From contig NZ_JACCBT010000001.1 of assembly GCF_013409045.1 (NCBI RefSeq), positions 5,146,001-5,210,000 of the forward strand: DNA of 64,000 nt. Reading direction: 5' to 3'. This document shows, piece after piece, positions 47,003-54,700 of the stretch. The translations under genes were made by a program, and so were the position numbers. Source of the DNA: Actinomadura citrea. GTDB taxonomy: Bacteria; Actinomycetota; Actinomycetes; Streptosporangiales; Streptosporangiaceae. Below the pieces are notes generated by a model. It ran no database searches. It was not told where the DNA came from and was given only the letters and a program-made list of their open reading frames with translations. Every line of letters starts with the position of its first letter. Positions within the stretch are counted from its first letter, which is position 1.

Positions 47003-47967
47003 TTTCCGCTCCTCTCGTTCTCCGCGTACCGCTTGGCGGCGCGCAGGGTCGCCCTGCTGTTGGCGCCGAGCGTTTCGCGGATCTTCTCGCGCACCGCCGG
47101 CAGGTCCATCCCGCCGGCGGCCGGTCCCGGCAGCGCCTCCGGGTCGATGACGACCGTGTGCCGGGACGTGACGCGCACCGCGCCGCCCCCGGCGTCCTCG
47201 AACAGCCACTCGCCGTTGTGCGTGCGCATGACCGGCGGCGTCGTGGTCTGCTTGTAGACGATGCGCTCGCCGGGCACGCACACCCGGCCGGACGCGGTGG
47301 TGTGCGCGGAGCCGTCCGGCGACCGGGTGTCCATCTCCATGAACTGGAGGCCGGGCTCGTCCTCGGTCAGGGCGACGCGCAGCACGTGCGGAAGCCGCTC
47401 GGGCCACCGGTCGCACTCGTTGACGAAGTCGTACGCCGCCTCCAGCGGTCCGTGGACGAGCTCGCCGTCGCTGAACTCCAGGGTCAGGCCGTCGCCGTCG
47501 CCGATCTCCGCCGCGCGCCTGAGCGCGTCCAGCTCCGCGGTGCTGTTGCCCTCGACGGCCCGGTCGATGAGTGCGAGGGCGTCCGGGTCGTCGTCCACGG
47601 CGGCGTAGTCGTGGATCAGGGCGACGCTGGAGCCGCCGTCCCCGTCCGGCATGATCCGCCAGGTCCCGCGCATCTCGGCGACCGGAGCGCTCGGCTCGGC
47701 CTGCGCGAACTCGACGGTCCGCGCGCCGGCGTCGAGGGCGCGCCGCGACACCCAGGTGCGGAGCGCGCCGTTGGCGAGCGCCCAGATCCGGATGCGCTCC
47801 GCCCGGTCGTCGCCGGAGACGCGGACGGCGTGCACGGTCGGCGGGAAATGCACCGGCCAGGACGTCACGTCCGCCACGATCCGGTAGACCGCGTCCGGCG
47901 GCGCCGCGATCCGCGTGGTGTGCTCGGTGTGCCGGATGGTCGCCGCGGTGTCTTCTCGCAGGGTCAT
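46999..47967 (-). CDS. Polyketide aromatase/cyclase, didomain SRPBCC
   Basis: A 322-residue protein with two START-like halves, the first opening RHTEHTTRIAAPPDAVYRIV and the second VHGPLEAAYDFVNECDRWPER. The didomain form (ActVII type) goes with C9-reduced chains and makes the first aromatic ring. It lies ten bases behind the ketoreductase and overlaps the ACP gene. Confidence 0.9.
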   Translation of the reverse strand: MTLREDTAATIRHTEHTTRIAAPPDAVYRIVADVTSWPVHFPPTVHAVRVSGDDRAERIRIWALANGALRTWVSRRALDAGARTVEFAQAEPSAPVAEMRGTWRIMPDGDGGSSVALIHDYAAVDDDPDALALIDRAVEGNSTAELDALRRAAEIGDGDGLTLEFSDGELVHGPLEAAYDFVNECDRWPERLPHVLRVALTEDEPGLQFMEMDTRSPDGSAHTTASGRVCVPGERIVYKQTTTPPVMRTHNGEWLFEDAGGGAVRVTSRHTVVIDPEALPGPAAGGMDLPAVREKIRETLGANSRATLRAAKRYAENERSGK

Positions 47968-47977
47968 ACGCCGCTCC

Positions 47978-48757
47978 TCAGAAGTTGCCGAGCCCGCCGC
48001 AGACGTTGATCGCCTGGGCCGTGACCGCGCCGGTGTCGGGACCGGCCAGGTAGGCGACCATCGCGGCGACCTCCTCGGGCGTGGTGTAGCGGCCCAGCGG
48101 GATCTTCGCCTCGAACCGGGCCAGCACCTCGCCCTCGGTGACGTCCCAGTAGTCGGCGTAGCCGCGCCGGATGTTCTCCGCCATGGGCGTCTCGACGTAG
48201 CCGGGGCAGACGGCGTTGACGGTGACGCCGCTCTTGGCCAGTTCCAGGCCGAGCGCCTTGGTGAAGCCGACGACGCCGTGCTTGGACGCCGAGTACGGCG
48301 CTCCGAGGACGACGCCCTGCTTGCCCGCCGTGGACGCGATGTTGATGACGCGTCCCCACCCGGCGTCCTTGAGACCGGACGCCAGGAACGCGCGCGTCAC
48401 GCGGAAGACGCTGGTCAGGTTGGTGGCGATGACGTCGTCCCACAGTTCGTCGGGGATCTCGGCGGTCTGCCCGCCGCCGCCCCGGCCGACGTTGTTGACC
48501 AGGACGTTGACCCGTCCCGCCGCGTTGGCCTCCTCGACCACGGAACGGACCTGGCCGGCGTCGCGGACGTCGCAGGGGGCGCCGTCCACGTCGCCGCCCG
48601 CGTCCCGCAGCTCCTTGATCGTTCCGGCGACGGCGTCGGCGTCGCGCGCGCAGATGAACACCCGCGCGCCCTCGCCGGCCAGCCGCTCGGCGACCGCGCG
48701 GCCGATGCCGCTGGTCGCCCCGCTCACGAAGGCGTGGCGGTCGCGCTGCTCGCTCAT
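47978..48757 (-). CDS. Type II polyketide ketoreductase (ActIII-like)
   Basis: A 259-residue SDR. SGATSGIG binds NADPH, NNVGRGGGGQ follows the usual NNAGR-type motif, and YSASK holds the catalytic Tyr and Lys. The length and the C-terminal VCGGLGNF match ActIII-type C9 reductases. ATG 48757 overlaps the type I PKS stop by four bases, so translation is coupled. It would set the fold of the polyketone by reducing C9. Confidence 0.93.
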   Translation of the reverse strand: MSEQRDRHAFVSGATSGIGRAVAERLAGEGARVFICARDADAVAGTIKELRDAGGDVDGAPCDVRDAGQVRSVVEEANAAGRVNVLVNNVGRGGGGQTAEIPDELWDDVIATNLTSVFRVTRAFLASGLKDAGWGRVINIASTAGKQGVVLGAPYSASKHGVVGFTKALGLELAKSGVTVNAVCPGYVETPMAENIRRGYADYWDVTEGEVLARFEAKIPLGRYTTPEEVAAMVAYLAGPDTGAVTAQAINVCGGLGNF

Positions 48758-51700
48758 CGTCCCTTCTCCTTCCCATCGGCGTCCGGTTGCCCGGGCGGCA
48801 GGGCCGCCCGGATGACCCCGGCCAGTTCGGCGGGGGTCGGGTTGTCCATGACCGCGGTGGTCGGCAGCTCGATCCCCAGCTCGCGGTTGACGCGGTTGCG
48901 CAGGTCCACGCTGAGCAGGGAGTCGAAGCCGAGTTCCTTGAACGCGTCGTCCGGTCCGACGCCGCCGGGCTCGGGGTACCCGAGGATCTCCCCGGCGGTG
49001 TCGCACACGGCCGCGGTCAGGACGCGTTCCAGGTCGTCGCCGGACACGCCGCGCACGCGCTCGGCCAGGCCGTCGCCCGACGCCTCCTCCGGCCGGGCGG
49101 GCTCGGGTTCGTCGCCGACGAGGTCGGCGAGCATCGGGACGGTGCCCGGCCGCACCTCGCGGACGTCCAGGTTCACCGGGACCAGGTGGTCGCGCGACGC
49201 CCGCAGCGCCGCGTCGAACAGGGCGAGCCCGCGTTCGGCGGGCAGCGGCGCGATCCCCGTGCGGCGCAGCCTGCCGACCTGGTCGTCCGACAGGTGCCCG
49301 GTCATGCCGCCGCGCTCGTCCCACAGGCCCCAGGAGAGCGAGACTGCGGGCAGGCCCTCGGCGCGCCGCCGCTGCGCCAGGGCGTCCAGCCAGGTGTTGG
49401 CGGCGGCGTAGTTGGACTGCCCGGGCGCGCCGAGCACGCCGACCGCCGAGGAGAACGTCACGAACGCCGTCAGGTCCATCTCCCGGGTCAGCTCGTGCAG
49501 GTGCCAGGCGGCATCCACCTTGGGGCTCAGGACGGCGTCCAGGCGTTCACCCGTCAGCGTCGCGGCCAGGCCGTCGTCCAGGACCCCGGCGGCGTGCACC
49601 ACGGCGGCCGGCGGGTGCTCGGACAGCAGGCGGGCCACGGCGTCGCGGTCGGCGGTGTCGCAGGCGGGGAAGGCGACCTCGGCGCCGAGGGCGGTCAACT
49701 CGGCTTCGAGCGCGGGGACGACGTCGGCGGAGCGTCCGCGGCGGCCCGCCAGGACGAGCCTGCGCACGCCGTGCTCGCGGACGAGGTGCCGCGCCAGCAG
49801 GGCGCCCAGCGTCCCCGTGCCGCCGGTGATGAGGACCGTTCCGCCGGGCGCGAAGGGCGCCGGGGGCGGGACGGCCAGGACGAGCTTGCCGATGTGCTCG
49901 GCGTGCCGAAGGGTCCGCAGCGCCTCGGGCGCCCGCCGCACGTCGTGGACCTGGAGCGGGAGGGGCCGCAGCGCGCCGTCCTCGTGCAGGGCGAGCACGG
50001 TCCGCAGGACCTCGCCGACCCGTTCGGGCTCGACGCTGAGCAGGTCGTACGCGGCGTACCGCACCTGGGGGTGTTCGGCCTCCACCGCGCCGGGGTCGCG
50101 GAGGTCGGTCTTGCCGATCTCCACGAAGCGGCCGCCGGGGCGCAGCACGCGCAGCGAGGCGTCCACGGTCTCGCGGGCCAGCGAGTTGAGGACGACGTCG
50201 ACGCGTCCCCGGAACCGCTCCTCGAACGCCACGTCGCGCGAGGAGGCGATGTGGTCGTCGTCGAGGCCGAGCCCGCGCAGGACGTGCTGCTTGCGCGGGC
50301 CGGCGGTGGCGTACACCTCGGCGCCCAGGTGCCGCGCGAGGTGGAGGGCGGCCAGTCCCACACCGCCGGTCGCCGCGTGGATCAGCACGCTCTCCCCGCG
50401 CCGCAGCTCGGCGATCTCGACCAGGCACTGGTAGGCGGTGGCGAAGACGATCGGCACCGACGCGGCGCGAGTGAACGTCCAGCCGGGCGGCATCGGGACG
50501 ACCTGGCGGGCGTCGGCGACCGCGACGGGACCGTGGGACCGCTCGAACACGCCCGTGACCCGGTCCCCCGGGCGGAGCGCGGTGACGCCGGGTCCGGTCT
50601 CGGTGACGATCCCGGCTCCTTCGCTGCCCATGGTCCGCTCGGTGGAGACCAGGCGCAGGGCGACGGCGATGTCGCGGAAGTTGAGTCCCGACGCGCGGAC
50701 GGCGATGCGGACCTCGCCCTCGCCGAGCGGCCTTCCGGCCTCGGGGGCGGGGACGAGCGCCAGGTCGCGCAGCGAGCCCCGGCGGGTGACGTCCAGCCGC
50801 CAGGCGGTCCCGTCCGGCGGGGTGAGGTCGTCGTCGCCGGGCCGGGCCAGCCGGGGCGCGTACAAGCGGCCCCGCCTGACCGCCAGTTCGGATTCCCCGG
50901 TCGCGAGCGCCTTGGGCAGTGCCTGTTCGGAGAGCCGGTCGCCGTCTCCGTCGATCAGGACGAGGCGGCCCTGCCGTTCGGCGCGGACCGAGCGCGCGAG
51001 CCCGGTCACCACCGCCTGGGGCAGCCCTGAAACCTCGTCGCCCGGGAGGACGCGTTGCGCGTTCCTGGTGATGACGACGACGGCGTCGGAATCCGGGGTC
51101 TTCTGGAGCTCTTCCAGGACGGCACGTGCGGCGCGGTGAGCGTCGTCTGGCATGAGGCCGTCCAGGTCGGGGACGCGCACGACGTGCACCTCGGACGCGT
51201 CGCCGTCCGGCTCGTCCGTCACCTCACGCCAGTGAGTCCCATAAAGGTCGCCGGACGCGTCCTCGGCGAGCGGCCGCAGGTCGAGCGACTCGACGGCGGC
51301 GACCATGCGTCCTTCGGCGTCGGCTGCCTCCAGCCTGACCGTCCCGTCGCCGTCGCGGCTCAGCCGCACGCGCAGCGCGGACGTGTCGGCGGGACGGCAG
51401 GTGACGCCCTTCCAGACGAACGGCACCTCCGGCGGTCCCTCACCGGGCAGGAGCAGCGGGTGCAGGGCCGCGTCCAGCAGCGCGGGATGGACGCGGTGCG
51501 CGCCCCGGTCCTGCTCGGAGACGACCTCGGCGTAGACGTCGTCACCGTCCCGCCAGGCACGGCGCAGACCGCGGAAGGCCGGGCCGTAGGCGTAGCCGCG
51601 TTCGGCGAGCCTGTCGTAGGCGCCGTCCAGGGACACCGGTTCCGCGCCGGGCGGCGGCCACTCCTCGGCGCGCCCCGCGGGCTCGGCGTCGTCCTCCAGG

Positions 51701-54700
51701 CTTCCGGTGGCGTGCCGCGTCCAGTCGCCCCCGTCGCCGGGACGCGACTCGATGACGACCGACAGGTCCGCGCCGGCCAGCAGCCGGACCTCGACCTCCT
51801 CGGAGGCGGGAACGGTCAGCGGGCGTTCCAGCACCAGCTCGCGCAGGCGCCCGTGGCCGACCCGCGCGCCCGCCGAACAGGCCATCTCGACCTGGGCGGT
51901 CCCCGGCAGCAGGATCGCCCCGGCGACCTCGTGGTCGGCGAGCCACGGGTGCCGCGCGACGGACAGCCGGCCGGTGCGCAGGAGCCCGCCGCCGGGCAGT
52001 TCCACCTCGACGTCCAGCAGCGGATGCCCGGCCTTCGCCGCGCCCGCGACGCCCGCCGCGCCCCCGGTCCCGGCGGACCGCCAGTACCGCTGGGGCTCGA
52101 ACGCGTAGGTCGGCATCGGCACGATCCGGCCCTCGGGGACGAACGCGCCAAAGTCCACCGGCATCCCGTCGACGTAGGCGGCGGCGACGCAGGTGAGGAA
52201 CTGCGCGAGCCCGCCGTCGTCGCGCCTCAGCGTGCCGAGGACGGTCACCTCCCCGTCGCCCGCCGTGCCGGCGATCGCGCGGGCCAGCACGGGATGAGGG
52301 CTGACCTCGACGAACCGCGTATGCCCGGCGTCGACGAGCCCGCGCACCGCGTCCCGGAACCGCACGGTTCCGCGGATGTTGTCGAACCAGTAGTGCTCGT
52401 CCATCGTCCGGTCGAGCGGCCCGCCGGTCAGCGTGGACCACAGCGGGACGTCCGGGGCGGCCGGCGCGAGCCCGGCCAGGTCGGCGAGGAGCGGGTCGCG
52501 CATCGGTTCCATCGCCTCGGTGTGGGAGGCGTAGTCCACGTCCACGCACCGGGCGTCGACGCCCTCGTCCTGGAGCCGGGCGACGAAATCGTCGAGCGCG
52601 CCGGCGTCCCCGGCGACGACGGTGGAGGACGGCCCGTTCACCGCCGCCGTCCACACCCGGCCGGGCAGTTCGATCTCATCGGCGGGCAGCGGCACCGAGG
52701 CCATGCCGCCGCTGCCCGCGACCTTCCGCAGCGCCCGGCTGCGCAGGCACACCACCTTGGCGGCGTCGTCCAGCGACAGGGCCCCGGACACGCAGGCCGC
52801 CGCGATCTCGCCCTGCGAGTGCCCGACCACCGCCCCCGGACGCACCCCGGCCGACTCCCACAGGCGGGCGAGCGACACCATGACGGCGAACAGCGCCGGC
52901 TGGACGACGTCCACCCTGTCCAGCGGGTCGTTCTCCAGCACGTCCGCGAGCGACCAGTCGCAGTGCTCCGACAGGGCCCGCTCGCACTCGGCCATCCGCT
53001 CGCGGAACACCGGGGACTCGCGCAGCAGCTCCAGGGCCATGCCCCGCCACTGCGCCCCCTGGCCGGGGAACACGAACACCGGATCGGAGGCGTCGCGCGC
53101 CTGGGCCCGGACCAGGGCGGGCGACCGGTAGCCGCGCACGGCCGCCGGCACCTTGCCCTCGCCCGCCAGCGTCTCCAGGCCGTCCATGAGGTCGTCGCGG
53201 GTGTCCCCGACCACGGCGGCGCGCCACCGCATCGGCGTGCGGGCCGCCAGCGTCCGGGCGATGTCGGCCAGATGCTCCTCCGGATGCGCGGCCATGAACT
53301 CGCGGGCCCGTCCGGCCTGCGCGCGCAGCGCCGTGTCGGTGCGCGCCGACAGCGGCAGCGCGAAGGGGGCGGGACGGTCCGGCTCTCCGGCGGGCCGGTC
53401 CTGCTGTCCGAGGGGCCCGGCCTCCTCGACGATGACGTGCGCGTTGGTGCCGCTGATGCCGAACGAGGAGACGGCGGCGCGGCGGGGGCGGTCCGCGCGC
53501 GGCCACGGCACCGGCTCGGTCAGCAGGGCCAGGCCGCTGGCGTCCCAGTCGACGTGCGGGGACGGCGCGCGCAGGTGCAGCGTGCGGGGCAGCCGCCCGG
53601 CGCGCAGCGCCTCCACCATCTTGATCAGGCCGCCGACGCCCGCGGCCGCCTGCGCGTGCCCGATGTTGGACTTGAGCGAGCCCAGCCGGACCGGGTCGCC
53701 TCCGGCGCGGGCGGCGCCGTAGGTGCGGGCCAGGGCGCCCGCCTCGATCGGGTCGCCCAGCGCGGTCCCGGTTCCGTGCGCCTCGACGGCGTCCACGTCG
53801 GCGGGGCCGATACCGGCGCGGTCCAGCGCGTCGCGGATGACCTGCTCCTGGGCGGTGCCGTTCGGGGCGGTGAGCCCGTTGCTGGCCCCGTCCTGGTTGA
53901 CGGCGCTGCCGCGCAGGACGGCCAGGACGGGACGTCCCGCCCGCCGGGCGTCGCCCAGGCGCTGCAGGACGACCAGCCCGGCGCCCTCGGCCCAGGCCGT
54001 CCCGTCGGCGTCGGCGGAGAACGCCTTGCAGCGGCCGTCGGCGGCGAGCCCCTGCTGGCGGCCGAAGTCCAGGAACATGCCGGGGGTCGCCAGTACCGTC
54101 ACGCCTCCGGCGAGCGCGGTGTCGCACTCGCCCTGCCGGATCGCCTGCGCGGCCATGTGCACGCTGACCAGGGACGCCGAGCACGCGGTGTCGACGGTGA
54201 CGGCGGGACCGCGAAGGCCGAGGACGTAGGCGATGCGTCCGGAGGCGACGCTGGGGGTGGTGCCGGTGAGCCGGTGGCCGCGGGTGCCGTCCTCGGGTTC
54301 GGCCAGGCGCGGACCGTAGTCCTGCGCGGTGGCGCCGACGAAGACGCCGGTACGGCTGCCGCGCAGGGTTTCACGGTCCAGCCCGGCCCGCTCGAACGCC
54401 TCCCACGCGGTCTCCAGCAGCAGGCGCTGCTGCGGGTCGATCCCCGCGGCCTCGCGCGGCGAGATCCCGAAGAACGCGGCGTCGAACTCGGCGGCGCCGT
54501 CGAGGAACCCGCCCATGGCGGGGCCCTCCCGCAGCTCGTCGAGATCCCAGTCCCGGTCGTCCGGGAACGGCCCGATCGCGTCGGTTCCGGCGTCCACCAG
54601 CCGCCAGAGATCCTCCGGCGAGCGCACGCCGCCCGGATAGCGGCAGCCCATCGCGACGACCGCGATGTCGTCCTCCCGCTCGCCGGCCGCGTCGCGCTGC